A stretch of DNA of 64,000 nt from Turritopsis dohrnii (taxonomy: Eukaryota > Cnidaria > Hydrozoa > Anthoathecata > Oceaniidae), in NCBI GenBank assembly GCA_027922465.2, contig BQMF02000338.1, positions 124,001-188,000 of the forward strand. The letters are read 5' to 3'. Below, piece by piece: positions 22,043-34,239 of the stretch. A program made the position numbers and the translations under genes. The notes beneath the pieces were generated by a model. The model worked only from the letters and a program-made list of their open reading frames with translations, had not been told where the DNA came from and searched no databases. The stretch's first letter is position 1. Each line of letters begins with the position of its first letter.

Positions 22043-24415
22043 ATGAACTTATCTGCACACAAAAAATTGGGGAAAGTATCATTTTTCAAAAACATTCGAG
22101 CTGCTGATCTGATCGCGATCGCAGATACAGGCGCACAAACTTGTACTGCAGGTATCGAACTTTTATCATCGCTCAACTGCACGAAGAGTATGTTAATCAA
22201 AACACGCCACCGACTTCGTGCCGTCGACAACTACAATCTATACATACAAGGTGCACCAATCCCGGACATCGAAGCTAACTCTACGACAACCACAGAGATA
22301 ATTTATATTTGTGATAAGGTTAAGGGACTCTTTCTCTCCGAAACAGCCCTGAAGAACTTACATATAATCCCACGCGATTTTCCAAATCAAACTACCGAAA
22401 GCCAAGTAAACAGCACACAATCCATCGACCAACACCACAAAACAGCGAAATGTGGCTGTCTAACTCGATCTCCCTGTCCACCTCTTCCAGAAAAATTACC
22501 GTTCCCGGCCACACCAGAATACAAGGATCAACTAGAAAATTGGATAAAACAATATTACGCCAGTAGCGCTTTCAATACGTGTATCCACCAAAGCCTACAG
22601 GTAATGTCCGGGGAACCTATGAAAGTAACATTTATAGAAAATCACACACCAAAAGCGATTCACAAACCGATACCCGTCCCGCATCGTTGGAAGGAATCTG
22701 TAAAACGCCAACTCGATGATGATGTCACACTTGGAATCATTGAACCCGTACCCAATGGAACTCCTACGACATGGTGTTCACGCATGATTACCGTACCGAA
22801 GAAGGACGGAACCCCACGCCGCACCGTGGACTTACAAAGCTTGAACTCAGCAACAAAGCGGGAAACGCACCACACATTATCACCAATCAATATCGTCAGC
22901 GTGGTACCGACCAACACCAAGAAAACTACACTAGACGCCTGGAACGGATATCACAGCGTTCGATTGGCTGATGACGCAAAGGATGCAACCACTTTCATCA
23001 CTGAATGGGGGAGATATCGCTACCTCCGCGCCCCACAGGGCTTCCGCGGATCGAACAATGGTTATACCAAACGATTCGACGATATTAAGAAGGATTTTCC
23101 TCGTGTACGTCGATGTGTAGATGACTCCTTTTTATTGTGGGACAATAATATTCCAACAGCCTTTTGGCATACAATGAAATACATTAAACTTTGTGGAGAG
23201 AACGGCGTAGTGTTCAATCCAGACAAGTTCCACTTTGCAGAAGATACTGTTGAATTCGCCGGATTCGACATAGCTTCCGACGGATACAAACCGAATGGTA
23301 AACTATTAGATGCCATCAAAAACTTCCCAACACCCAGAAACATTACTGGAGTCAGATCGTGGTTTGGGCTAGTAAACCAAGCCTCATACGCCTTCGCCCA
23401 CGCGCCAATCATGTCTCCATTCCGCGAACTCTTGAAACATGACGGCAAATTTTATTGGGACGACACACTTGAGACATTATTTCAACGTTCCAAAATGGAA
23501 ATCATGGGCAGTATCAACGATGGAGTTCGAACATTTGAAACAACTCGACGAACATGTTTAACCACAGACTGGTCGAAGAGTGGAATCGGCTTCACGCTCC
23601 TTCAGAAACATTGTTTTTGTAGCACTATTGACCCTTCCTGTGGAACAGACCACTGGAAAGTTGTCTTTGCAGGTTTGAGATTCACGACGCCTGCAGAAAG
23701 TCGATATGCTCCTATCGAAGGAGAAGCGCTAGCATTACTTTTTGCGCTACAATCGTGTCGGATGTTTGTCATGGGCTGCCACAACCTTATAGTGGCTGTG
23801 GATCACAAACCACTCGTCCGCATTTTCAGCAACCGTGATTTAAACGAAATAAAAAACCCTAGACTGTTAAAAATTAGAGAAAAAACACTAATGTACAAAT
23901 TCCACGTTAGCGCTATACCAGGAACTAGCAACACTGGAGCTGATGCTATGTCAAGAATTCCACCAACTACATCAGATGCACACAGCATCGACGAAATCGA
24001 AAGTGCAGTATCGGCGGCCGCCCATCTTCAATTCCGTAACGAATGCTCATTAGATAACATATCCCAAGTGGTATCACATGACCCTGCATATCAAGATTTA
24101 CGAGCTATGATAGAGAGAGGTTTCCCACAAAACAAGGACAGTTTACTGCCTTACTTGACAGAGTACTGGAAGGTCAGAGATGATTTGTATTGCATCAACC
24201 ACCTCGTTTTTCTCGATGGACGCATCTTAATACCGCAAGACCTCCGTCAACAGATACTCGAACAGTTACACATCTGCCACCAAGGAGTAGGATCAATGAA
24301 ATCTAACGCCCAAAGAAGATTCTTCTGGCCAAGAATGGGATCGCACATGCAAAACCATAGAAACCAATGTCGTAGATGCAACCTAAGTGCCCCATCAAAC
24401 CACAAGGAACCATAA
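22043..24415 (+). pseudogene. Pol polyprotein: protease, reverse transcriptase, RNase H, integrase zinc domain
   Basis: The open stretch is 790 codons. Aspartic protease DTGA lies at about residues 28-31. The RT has PKKDG, the LRAPQGF box and a VDD catalytic motif at about 359-361 (Y/F-x-DD family). RNase H (TTDWSKSGIGF) and its end (VDHKPL, GADAMSRI) follow, then the HHCC integrase zinc domain (HICHQG..CRRC). This order (RT-RH-IN) is Ty3/gypsy. The frame is also open from the gag stop to the ATG at 22043, so that ATG need not be used. It ends at TAA 24413-24415, in frame with the integrase core that follows; one substitution probably broke a longer ORF. Confidence 0.85.
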
Positions 24416-25419
24416 ACAGATATGCCAACATATCCTTTTCAACAATCTGTCGCTGACCTCTTCCACATGGCAGGACGTTTATATATCGTTTACGCAGACA
24501 GATATTCAGGATGGACGGAAGTAGCATTAACCAAACCAGACGCATCCGCTTCGGCGGTCATCGGAATATTACGACGATATTTTGCCAACTTTGGAGTCCC
24601 TGAAGAAACATCAACGGACGGTGGACCCCCTTTCAACTCACATGAATTCCATCTATGGGATACCCTCAAAGTAACAGAAGAGCTGAGGTAGCCGTTAAGG
24701 TTGTAAAACGAATACTTACGACGAATATAAGCCCGTCAGGCTCTTTAGACACTGACGCAGTCGTAAAGGCGTTATTGATTCATCGTAATACACCTGCACC
24801 CGATATGGGAGTGTCACCTGCAGAACTTTTGTTCGGTCGACCCTTCAACGATCATCTTCCACCACCTACACAGTTTCGAAAACATTGGTTAGAACTTGCT
24901 AATATACGAGAAAACCCTTTTATGAACAGATACCAACGATCAACCCAAGTAGACACAGTAACGCCTCTGAAAGCTTTAAACGTTGGGGATTCCGTATCGA
25001 TCCAGAATCAAGCCGGCAACAACCCCTTACAATGGGAGAAAACGGGGATTATCGCAGAAACCCTCCCACATCGACAATACAGAATCGTTGTAGATGGTAG
25101 CCGTCGCGCAACACTACGGAACAGACGATTCCTACGCAAAATCCAGCCAAAACCCCGAAACAATACAGTCGACATTGAACCACCAGTGACACAACCTGTT
25201 CAACCTCAAGAAGTCATTGACGTTAATCACAACGTTACTCTGAAACCAAACGACAAAACCGACAACGAAGTCATCAATGATGTGCCAAACAAACAACAAC
25301 CAAACAAACAACGACCAACAGAAAAAGAAGCTACTTACACCATGAATATTCAACCCCTTCGTCGATCAACACGTGAAAGGAAAATGCCCTCACATTTAAA
25401 GGACTATGTGTTAACTTGA
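24416..25419 (+). pseudogene. Integrase core and C-terminal tail, internally deleted
   Basis: It continues the pol frame after the nonsense codon: ADLFHMAG with the first catalytic Asp, DRYSGWTEV, and STDGGPPF with the second Asp. Just after HEFHLW about 50 bp are missing compared with related elements. The frame shifts there into YPQSN..RAEVAVK, which carries the catalytic Glu region, at about 24660. The second frame runs to TGA at 25419 with LLIHRNTPAPDMGVSPAELLFGR (split here as two motifs, LLIHRNTPAPD and SPAELLFGR) and a basic tail. The integrase is therefore inactive. Confidence 0.8.
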
Positions 25420-25521
25420 TGGACACAACTACCTTTCATCAGGTGCCACATTTCATATTTATAGGTTTTGTTTGCTATAAGCCTTTAAGAAAGAAAAAAA
25501 AAAAAAAAAAAAAAAAGGAAA

Positions 25522-26223
25522 CAGTGCAGTACCCAGAGATTTTATGGGCATACCGTTGTTAACGTAATTAGTGACACCCAAAGCGCCCCCATGGTGGGCG
25601 CTGAGGGGCCAGAAAATTTTGAATTTCTGACCTTCCAGAACGCAGGAAAATGCATTTCCCGTGTTATGAACGAGGTAAGAATTGCCAAAGATAAACGCTT
25701 TAATTGAGCATTATTTATACTTTTCAGTTATCTTGATTGCTAATTTTAGAGTCAGAATAACGTACCCAAGTCGATGAATGATAATATTTATACAGGGCAA
25801 CTTATACATACATGGGACGTTTCAAAGATGCAGACAAATGGGGGACGTTTTTACTCGTGAACCCCAAGCACTAGACTGAGCGTCTATCAATAGATGACTC
25901 TTTCAGTTTAACTTGTTAGCCTGCTTCATGGTTCGAAAATTGTATCTACTTTTCAATAAATTATTCAAGAAGTTACGAACGTACATGTGGTAGTATACAA
26001 AATGAAACAAAAACAAAATGATTGTTTATAATGTATGTAAAAGCTCAAAGTATTTTGATCAAAGTATAATCATAATCATTGAAGTGTTATATCACACAAA
26101 GAAAGTTAGTAAGTGAGGAATTAACGTGTTTTTGCTTGTGTCTGAAAAAAAAATAATTTGGGCACATAGTTTGGGCGCCCATACCGTTCAAACGGTAGCA
26201 AAATACGTCTGGGTACGGCACTG
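25522..26223. mobile_element. Nested CAG..CTG DNA element, 5-bp target duplication GGAAA
   Basis: The ends CAGTGCAGTACCCAGA and TCTGGGTACGGCACTG are inverted copies with one mismatch. GGAAA lies on both sides (25517-25521; 26224-26228). Removing the element would join an A-rich/GGAAA tract to AAGGCG and the 3' LTR, recreating a polypurine tract. No coding frame lies inside. CAG..CTG ends with 5-bp duplications fit hAT-type elements of the 5-bp class. Confidence 0.82.
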
Positions 26224-26234
26224 GGAAAAAGGCG

Positions 26235-26371
26235 TGTATATATAGCGTTTGAGCATCTTTGTATTTGTTTTATATTTTACCCTTTAGGAACTAGCGTTTG
26301 TCTTAGAATATATTATTCATCGTAGAGAACAGACTGCTACTTGATATTCATCACCATTTTCGTTATATACA
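26235..26371 (+). repeat. 3' LTR of the 20-26 kb retrotransposon
   Basis: Second copy of the 137-bp LTR, TGTATATATAGCG..TTATATACA, with proper TG..CA ends. GCAAG follows directly. Confidence 0.9.
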
Positions 26372-26607
26372 GCAAGGAGTGCAATGTGTATATACCGTAT
26401 GTTTGCTGGAGCACAAAAAAATAAAAAAAAAATTATTTTCTTCACAATTTCTTTCACAATTTTGTGAAGCCCTGATATTGCAGATAATTTATGACTATTT
26501 GTCTTTGTTTATAGTTATACTGTGTATTGTTATAGTTTGTTGATTGTATTTTTCAACAATATGAGGTATATATATATTTTACATCTGTTTTCTAGATTTC
26601 AAAGATA

Positions 26608-29600
26608 ATGTTTGAAAACGCAGATTTATTGAAAACACTAGAATGTGCAATCTGCTGTGAAGTTCTATGTGATCCAAGGGAGCTGGTATGTCATCATTGT
26701 TTTTGCAAATGTTGCTTGGATGATTACCTGCAGTTTAATGGTGATGGTAGCGCCACATTGCATTGCCCAAATAAATGCGAAGGCATAACGGAAATCAAAG
26801 ATAATGAAACAACCAGTTCACTCAAAGTGAACTTTACCTTCAAAGGTTTTTTAGAGCATTTAAAAGGAGTCAAAAAGATGTGAGTACGCCATATAAAAAA
26901 ATATAGTTTTGCTAACAAACAATAATTTCAACATACAAAGGTTTTGATTCTTAATTTGCACCAAAAAGTAGCAAGTTAAGTACTTAGATCAGCGGCTGCA
27001 TTTTTTTGCAGGCGTGAAGTGGGCTTTTCTCAAATTACGACAGCAATTACATCGGCATTTGCCGCGTGCTGCCATGAATTAAAAGGGTTGTAATAAGAGT
27101 TTTCTTTTTTAACTTTGGCTTATGTGAACTATTTTGGCATAGATTTTGTTTATTTTAATTTAACTAGTTTTTTCACTTATTTTGATACACAGAATTCACG
27201 TGGATTATCTATCTATAATCATTAACATAAGCACTGAATTCATGGAAGTTTGAATTAAGCCACATTCAAATTAAATGTAACTTCATGTTGTTTTATGTAA
27301 AATAATAATATATACAGACACCAGTGATAGTGACCATCTTAAAATTACTTTATTAAAGTTTTTGGTCAAAACTTGATCTCCATGGCAACTTGACATCACA
27401 ATGTTCAAGAAGAAATTGCTACAGTAGAAAAATGTAAATAACTCAGGAAATTTTAGTGATACACTAATAGAATTTTGTATGTATATAGTTACAAGAGTCA
27501 GAAGGTATCAAAACACTAAAAAAAATGTTGCTATAGTTACCCCAGCAAAAAATAATAGGGACCTGGAACCGAGCCTTGTAACAATGGCGATAAACTTCTT
27601 TTTAATTATGCAACTGCAGTTATTTGTCACTTTGTCACTTTTATTCATATTACCAAGCCATTGGTGGAGTGCACATGAATCATATTGTAAAAATATATTG
27701 TCCAGAGGCATGGTTCTATCAACATGTATAGTTGAATATATGAATATAATGGCATCACCACATAACAGATCTCAAAGTTAACACCACACAGAACAAAAGC
27801 GTGATTTGAAGGCATGATATTTAGCAACGCCATAATAAATAAACTGATTTTCTAATAAAATTCTTGTTCCCTACTTGGTTTTGAAGTAATCTTTATTGTA
27901 AAAACTTTGTGCATGTGTTTCTTTTTAAAAATAATGACCTTCAAAAACTGTCCAAATATGGTTTTCATGATGTATTGGTACAGTGGCTCCAATTTCATGA
28001 GGCCGTAACTCAGAGCTAAGACAAATTTAGTGCGAAATATTTGGCACAGTTACTAATCACAACATAAGCAACAAAATATCTCAAAATAAAGTAATTTTGA
28101 GACGGCCACTATGATGATGTATGATGTACAGAAATTGTCATTCATACAAATAGTTGCACTTAAGACACCAATATCAATAGGGCCAGACTGCAAGTATTTA
28201 AAACTTTTGTTTCATTCTTATTAGATGCCTCATCCTATTTTCTATCACTAAATTTGTTATGATTTCCTTTTTATTTAAAATTCCTTATTTCGTGATGTTA
28301 TTTCCTTTGTCATTGACTGTTCATAGAAACCCACCTCCATGTAATGGCAAGGATGACTGCGATAACTTGGTGTCTTTCTCCTGCAGTGTTTGCAGTAAGA
28401 AATTATGTAAATATTGCAAACATGAACACTTATGTGAAAATAATCATTTTGTTTGTGTAAAGTTTGATGAAAGATCTGCCGAATTAGATGCATTCTGTGA
28501 GACACATCAGTCATATTTTAAGCATGTTTGCATGGACTGTGGTGAGAAGCTTATATGTACCTACTGTTACCATCGAGCACACAAAAAACATAAGAGTCAT
28601 ACTCTTGAAAATCATGCCATGGAGATGCGGGGTTGGTTTCTGTCTCAAGTACGAGATGTGGAAAAATGCTTTACCAAAGCTAATATTTCATATGTAAAAG
28701 AATTTGAAAAGTTTGATGATTTTGAAAAGATACTTAAAGAAGAGTTGAATAAAAGAAAACTTAAGCTACTTTGTAGTTTTCTTAAGAAATTTGAGAAAGA
28801 AGAACAAAAAATACTTGATACTCTGAAACAAAAGAAAGAAGAATATGCTTGTGCTTTTGGCAAGTTATGTCCCTCGTCTGGTGATCCACTACAAAGACTT
28901 CAATCCTTTAGGCAGGAATTGAAAACAAAAAAGAATTATGAGATTTTATCTGAAAATTCTCAAATCGGTAGAAAGTTTCAGTCTTTTTCATTAATCCATT
29001 GTGTTGAAGGCAAACTGAAAAATGATGATACTGGTAGTTCTCTTGGATCACTGAATTTGGTGGTGTTTACAACAAGCTGTCCTGAGAATGCTGTTGACCT
29101 GAAAATTCAAAAGAAAGTTTATGAAAACGATACAGACCATGTTATTGATGTGAATTACTTAGAAGAATACATTGAAGGTATTGGTCAACTGACTTGTTAT
29201 CTTTGACACTGATGTGAAGTATTATGCGAAGAAACATTTAGTTTTACTATGTTTGATTTTGGGCCAAAAAGTCTTTCATTTTTCCTTTTCTGGTTTAGTG
29301 GATTTTTTATAGGTACTAATGCTATACACTTTATTGATTGGACCACTCTTACAGATCAAAATATTAAAATATGAACAAAAGGGAGACAGTTTTAAGGCCA
29401 GTGTTGTATGAAACAAGGAAAAAAGATTTGAACATTCTTTTAGCCTTGCTTATTTCATATTTGTGAATCAATCACACATAAAAATACAACAATATAATAA
29501 AATAAAATACAACAAGTTCAGTTCATATGTCACATTCAAGCACTTTGTTGATAAAAGTATTCATTATACAAGTTGAATGAGTTAAAGCTTCAAAGATTGA

Positions 29601-30798
29601 TCCTATCTCCAGATGCACTATTTGAGTATCTGCTATTGGTTTGCTTGTTCATCCCAAAGTATAAACACAAAACTTGAATTTAATGTAAGCTATCCTGAGT
29701 AAATATCTTTCTGGTGTGGGTTCTGAAGAGCAAACAAGAGCCAGATGGCGCAAAACGGTAGCAGCAAGCAGGATACTTTCGAAAGCACGACCAAAAATTG
29801 CCATAAAAAAATAGTTAGTGTAAAGAGGTCTTATCGAATGTAAATGGGGTCTTATTAAGAAACGCCACCAGCAAATAATTTTCAAAACAAAGAAATGTAC
29901 ATACATGAGTCGAATTTTTTCAAGAAAAAAATTATAAGAACTTATGTGTAAAAAAAACGCATCTGTTTCGAAAAAAATTAAAAACAATAACAAAGATTCC
30001 ATGGACTCAAGAAACCTTCCTAAAAACTGTGATCTTTGAAATATTAAACGCAAAATGACGGTTTAGATAGCTGACAAATTTTAGATGTAATTAAAAAGTT
30101 CGTTAAGGTTGAACTACCGACGATAAAATCGTAGCTACCTTACATCCAAATGTTAAGCATTTTTAGTAAAAGTAACTACTTACTACTTTTAACTTAAGGC
30201 CTTACTACCAAAATATCTCTTTCTTCGTGTATTATTAAGCGATGAAATATTAGAAAAATTTATTTTAGAATGTTTGCTGGATATAACCTTCAAATATTTT
30301 TAGACTGCGTTCCTTTGTGAGATTTCATATGATTTTCTGAACGAAATCTGATCGACTGTTAAGCGTAGGCTAAAAACTGCCGTTTCGGCCGGAGGAGTAG
30401 GAGTAGGAGTAGTAGGAGTCCAAGGGTGTTTTAATACGGTATTCGCTTACGCTGCTACCGCAACAAGCAGCTATAAGCAGGTGAAAAGAATTGCACTACA
30501 ATGGCAGAACCATGTGTAGAAATGAAAGACTAAAAATGATTGAACAACTTATACAATAATTCTAGTATTACCTGATTCAATTTTAGATGTCAAAAAAACT
30601 CCTGCAACTGTTGGCTTAACTGTGAAAGAATCAGATATTAATCAGGTATGAAACTACTTCAGGTTATTTCTTTTTAAACACATCTTAATTTAGCAACTGT
30701 CTCCTGTGTATTGGTGGTTTGAATTTACTTTGCAGCTTGTACGTAAGGATGAGACTGGATTAGAAAAAATGAAATACAATACAGCAAGTGAGCATTGA
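26608..30798 (+). CDS. TRIM-like protein: RING finger, B-boxes, coiled coil
   Basis: Exons 26608-26879, 28327-29177, 30587-30645 and 30736-30798 join in matching phases to about 414 codons, stop TGA 30796-30798. The RING finger (CAICCEVLCDPREL..CHHCFCKCC..CPNKC; last pair spaced CX3C) is at residues about 12-50. A B-box-like cluster CDNLVSFSCSVCSKKLCKYC and a B-box 2 (CETHQSYF..CMDCGEKLICTYC..HKKHKSH) follow, then a long Lys/Glu-rich coiled coil. RING-type TRIM proteins are ubiquitin E3 ligases, often in immunity or development. No B30.2 or NHL domain is seen, so it is short. An acceptor at 26593-26595 just before the ATG implies a non-coding upstream exon. GTGAGC at 30788 could act as a donor and extend the gene, but no further exon was recognised. 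Confidence 0.82.
27325..28113. repeat. Inverted-repeat element in TRIM intron 1
   Basis: TCTTAAAATTACTTTATT near 27337 faces AATAAAGTAATTTTGAGA near 28085, extending outward as AGTGACC/GGCCACT. This makes imperfect terminal inverted repeats of about 25 bp around a 790-bp non-coding core; probably a MITE. Confidence 0.55.
29733..30460. repeat. Element A: repeat with trinucleotide tract, in TRIM intron
   Basis: This is the inverted counterpart of the outer parts of 48010-53512. Shared termini are AAGAGCCAGATGGCGCAAAA next to ACGGTAGCAGC at one end and GCTTACGCTGCTACCG at the other. Near one end it carries GGAGTAGGAGTAGGAGTAG beside AAACTGCCGTTTCGGCCG. It has no coding potential. Class unknown; ACGGTAGCAGC forms a short inverted pair near the two ends. 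Confidence 0.7.
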
Positions 30799-32179
30799 TT
30801 TGTTTTTGTTGTAATCATATGTAATTAGGAATTGTGAAAGTAAGAATCTTGAAGTCCTAATTCTCCACAAACACAATCCTAAGTTATTGGCAAATTATGA
30901 CTTCCATTGGATATTTTTATTACTTTTAAGTTTAAAAACAAATCAGGATGCAGAGAGTTGTTAAATTAAATTGACTTTATAAGTAAGCTAGTCATTATAT
31001 TATTTCCCCATAGGGCAAAATATATAAAACGGGCAGTTTCCTTTTTCTCCTCTGTTCACTTTTATAGCCGCAGTTCAGTATTGAAATTTGGCCTAGCCGT
31101 GGTAGATAAGAATAGAGGCTAGCCATTTTTTTCAGTCAGTGCAGTTAGGCAGTGGAAGATTTTTGCTTTGTCTCCCAGCTTTTTTGATGATTCAAGAGAT
31201 TCGAACATTAAATTATGGAAATAAGCATTTTAGTTCAATGTTTTCTAAAAGTTTTGTTAAAATTTTTGAATGAACACAAGAAAAAGGGAAAAAAAGCGAG
31301 ATATCAATATGTGACAGAGGTTTTGTTATTGTTGTTGATAACAATGTGAATGTTATGATGGTAATTAAATGCTTGGAACATTATAGCGTTGAATCTGTGA
31401 TATCAGTGTAAGGTTGAAATTTCATTATTAAAAAACCGGCTGAAGATTTATTATTATTTTACATCCTGATATAACGTAGCCCAACTGTTGAAAACACATG
31501 ATTTACAGCCATATCCAATTACATATAATATTTTAATACACACACAGGATTGAGACGTAATAACTTGAAAGAATCTGGTTGAATGTGCTTCCTGGGACAG
31601 TTGTTTAATGCAACTACATTCTTTCATATCCATGATTACGAATACTGTTTTGATATTGTATATGATATTTATTTCATAGCAATTATAATATATGTCAATT
31701 TTCCTTACAAACAATGAAAGTAAATCAACACACATACCAACATGCCAGTCTGTAATTTAAGTCAAGCCAAAACCAAAACTTCTACTTCCAGATATGCAGT
31801 GATTTGGTTATGGATTTATATTTTCTCTACCAAAATATTTTTTTTCATTTGGGATTTATGAAGGTCATTTTCATTACATAATACTATATGTGTGACATAC
31901 TGTGATTAGTATGTGAACATATTGTTTGAAACAGAGATGTTTATTTTGAATATTTGAATTAATTTTATAAATTTTCATTTTTTCGTCCCTAATTTGAAAT
32001 GCTACACATAATATTTTTTAGTAAAGATTACTTTTGATTGCCTTTGATAGTTATTTGCTTATGTGTCTACCCAAAGGTTTGACAATTGTCTTTTCTTTTT
32101 TTGTAAACTTTTATACAAATTTGATTTTATAATTTTGTAAGATAGTTTCATCCGAGTTTCAGAAAGCAAGGGTTCTGTT
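30799..32179. other. Intergenic, no gene recognised
   Basis: AT-rich DNA downstream of the TRIM gene. No exon, RNA gene or repeat structure is convincing here. Confidence 0.5.
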
Positions 32180-33036
32180 CAGTCTTGGAAGAATAAGGCG
32201 CGCTATCGCGCTCGCGCACCTCCATACGCTCCTAGAAAGACTATGGAGCGCTTCTTCTCGCGCGCCTGAACATCTGTTACGTTTTTTCCCAGCAGGCAAA
32301 AACCTGTTCAAAGTCAGCAAAATAACGTAAGAGCAACGTTCATTCAAACGTTCTAATGTTAATTTTTGCTGACTTTGAGCATGTTTTTGCCAGTTTGCTT
32401 GATATTTTAAAACTCAGCCTTTGGGAATACTATCGTGACGTCTGAAAATGTTCATTCATTTTTTCAAAAGTTATTGAAGAAACTTTTTTGCGTTGTGCAA
32501 ATCAAAGCAAACTAACTTGCAAACGTTTTAATGTGGTCAGTGAACAAATAAATAAAAGTTGTTCAGGTGTTTACTTCATCATGTTGTATTTTTATCTTCA
32601 ACGATATGTTTTACAATAAAACATCTGGAAAAATTTTTTCTTTTCCAACGAGACACAACCTTATGAATAATTAATGAGCTTCCTATCAATACAAACAACG
32701 TATCACTGACATAACTTTTCATAATACCAGTTTTGATATACAAGTGTCTTTATATAAACTGATTTTTAAATTATCACGAATTTACTAACGACAAAATTGG
32801 TAGTATTTTATCATCATTATCACGCGTGATTGTACTCCTTGAATAAACGAAAACGATGCTAGCATTATTACTGTTTAAATGGCGCCTGATGGTGTGCAGA
32901 ATAGGTGCGCAACGCGCCTAGAACAGGTTGAGGAGTGCTGTTTTTAAAATATTTGCTGGCGCGTTTATAGCGCGCCAAGAAGGCCCTACGGGCTTCTTTG
33001 TTAACGCACCTACTAAAAAATATACTTCCAAGACTG
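32180..33036. mobile_element. CAG..CTG DNA element with CTGTT target duplication
   Basis: CAGTCTTGGAAGAATA at the left and TATACTTCCAAGACTG at the right are inverted repeats with one mismatch. CTGTT flanks both ends (32175-32179; 33037-33041). GC-rich GCGCGC tracts lie inside each end, plus an internal hairpin (CAAAGTCAGCAAAA / TTTTTGCTGACTTTG within 32293-32393). No transposase is visible; a non-autonomous hAT-type element is likely. Confidence 0.8.
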
Positions 33037-33683
33037 CTGTTGACTTGCGCTGTCCTGTGATTTTAAGGTTTAAGGGATAGGAAACTTGTCTTCTGCATGA
33101 ATAGTGATCATTGTGTTTATTATGATGAAATTGCCTTACAGAGTGTTCTGCAAAAAGACTGTTCAGTTGGTTAAGGGGAAATATCAGTCGCATTTAGATC
33201 TTATAGTTTTTAGCTATAGTAACTTCTCAGACACTTTTTAACTCCTTGGCAAAATTGGAGAGAAATCTTATCATTTGACTATGTACATCTTCATTTCATA
33301 ATGAGTTCAAAATAAGTCCTTTTGTAGTATTAAGTTCAAATCCACCCTGATTAGTATGCACAGCATTTTTATCTGAACATCAGCTTGATAGTAGATATAC
33401 CATTGTAATTATTTAATACTATATTTTCTTGTTATCAATGTACACACAATAATTGATAAAGTCTTTGCAACTTCGGGGAAATATATAGTCGCATTTTTGC
33501 AAATCTTGTTAACTGTTAAAACTAGATCCTAGATGTAAAAGATCTTCGATGATTCATGTCCTAGTAAACGACTATGAATTTCGTTTGTTGTGGTTCACTT
33601 TTTGTTTTCTGCCTGCCCAAAACCTGGCATGCTTATTTAATTTCCGCGCTTTTAATCGTAGGAAATTGTTTGGTTTACATATT

Positions 33684-33710
33684 CTATCTATCTATCTGTC
33701 TGTCTGTGTA
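33684..33710. repeat. TCTA/TCTG microsatellite
   Basis: A short tandem tract of TCTA units followed by TCTG units in intergenic DNA. The rest of 33037-34041 shows no gene. Confidence 0.8.
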
Positions 33711-34041
33711 ACAGTTTTTTGCAGTTTTCCGAATTGTTTGTTTATTCAGAATTGTTAATGACAGACCCAAAACTCTATGCTAAATGTAATACAAAAAGGC
33801 CACAACATTAATTCATTAAAATACTAACTTTTTTTACACTTTTGAAATGTTTTTAGAAATTATTTAGGCCGTTTTATGTTGAAAACTTCTCAATTCGATC
33901 TTTAAAAGTTTTGTTACCAAGTCCGTAAAATATGCACAGGGAACACGTGAAACTGATTTGGGATGATTGAGGAAGTTGTAGAAGTGGCTTCATTATAAGC
34001 TTTGAAGAAGAATTTTCTATCCTGTCTTTACCTACTACCAT

Positions 34042-34239
34042 GTGAGTCAAAAAAAGTACCAGTATTTCACAAAAAATATCTTTCGATTGAATAATTATGA
34101 AAGACAGTTATTTTTATTTCTGAATAGAGGAATCCTTTACCTATATTTTACTGTATCACTTTTAATTTGGTTGAGTAGAAAAAAGTTATGGACAAAAAAC
34201 TGGAAGCGGTCCTTGTAAAATTCTTTTTTTTTGACTCAC
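34042..34239. repeat. Element F: 198-bp MITE with GTGAGTCAAAAAA ends
   Basis: GTGAGTCAAAAAAAGTAC at the left end and TTTTTTTTTGACTCAC at the right form terminal inverted repeats. The core (ACTGGAAGCGGT, CATAATTATTCAATC as reverse complement) is shared with 19236-19423. No coding frame. Confidence 0.7.

Larger units (their letters stand above)
19948..26371 (+). mobile_element. Full-length Ty3/gypsy-type LTR retrotransposon with GCAAG target duplication
   Basis: LTRs of 137 bp (19948-20084 and 26235-26371) begin TGTATATATAGCG and end TATATAC(A/T). GCAAG directly precedes the left LTR (19943-19947) and directly follows the right one (26372-26376). A primer-binding-like TGGCGCTGCGAG starts at 20085. 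Inside are gag (20807-21943) and pol (22043-25419). The LTRs differ at about 3 of 137 positions by eye, so the insertion is young. It is nevertheless broken: pol has one nonsense codon and an integrase deletion, and a 702-bp element interrupts the polypurine tract. Confidence 0.92.

Noticed and set aside
32159..32347. 62-codon minus-strand frame in GC-rich tract
   Set aside because: It is the GC-rich end of the CAG..CTG element at 32180-33036, not a coding gene.
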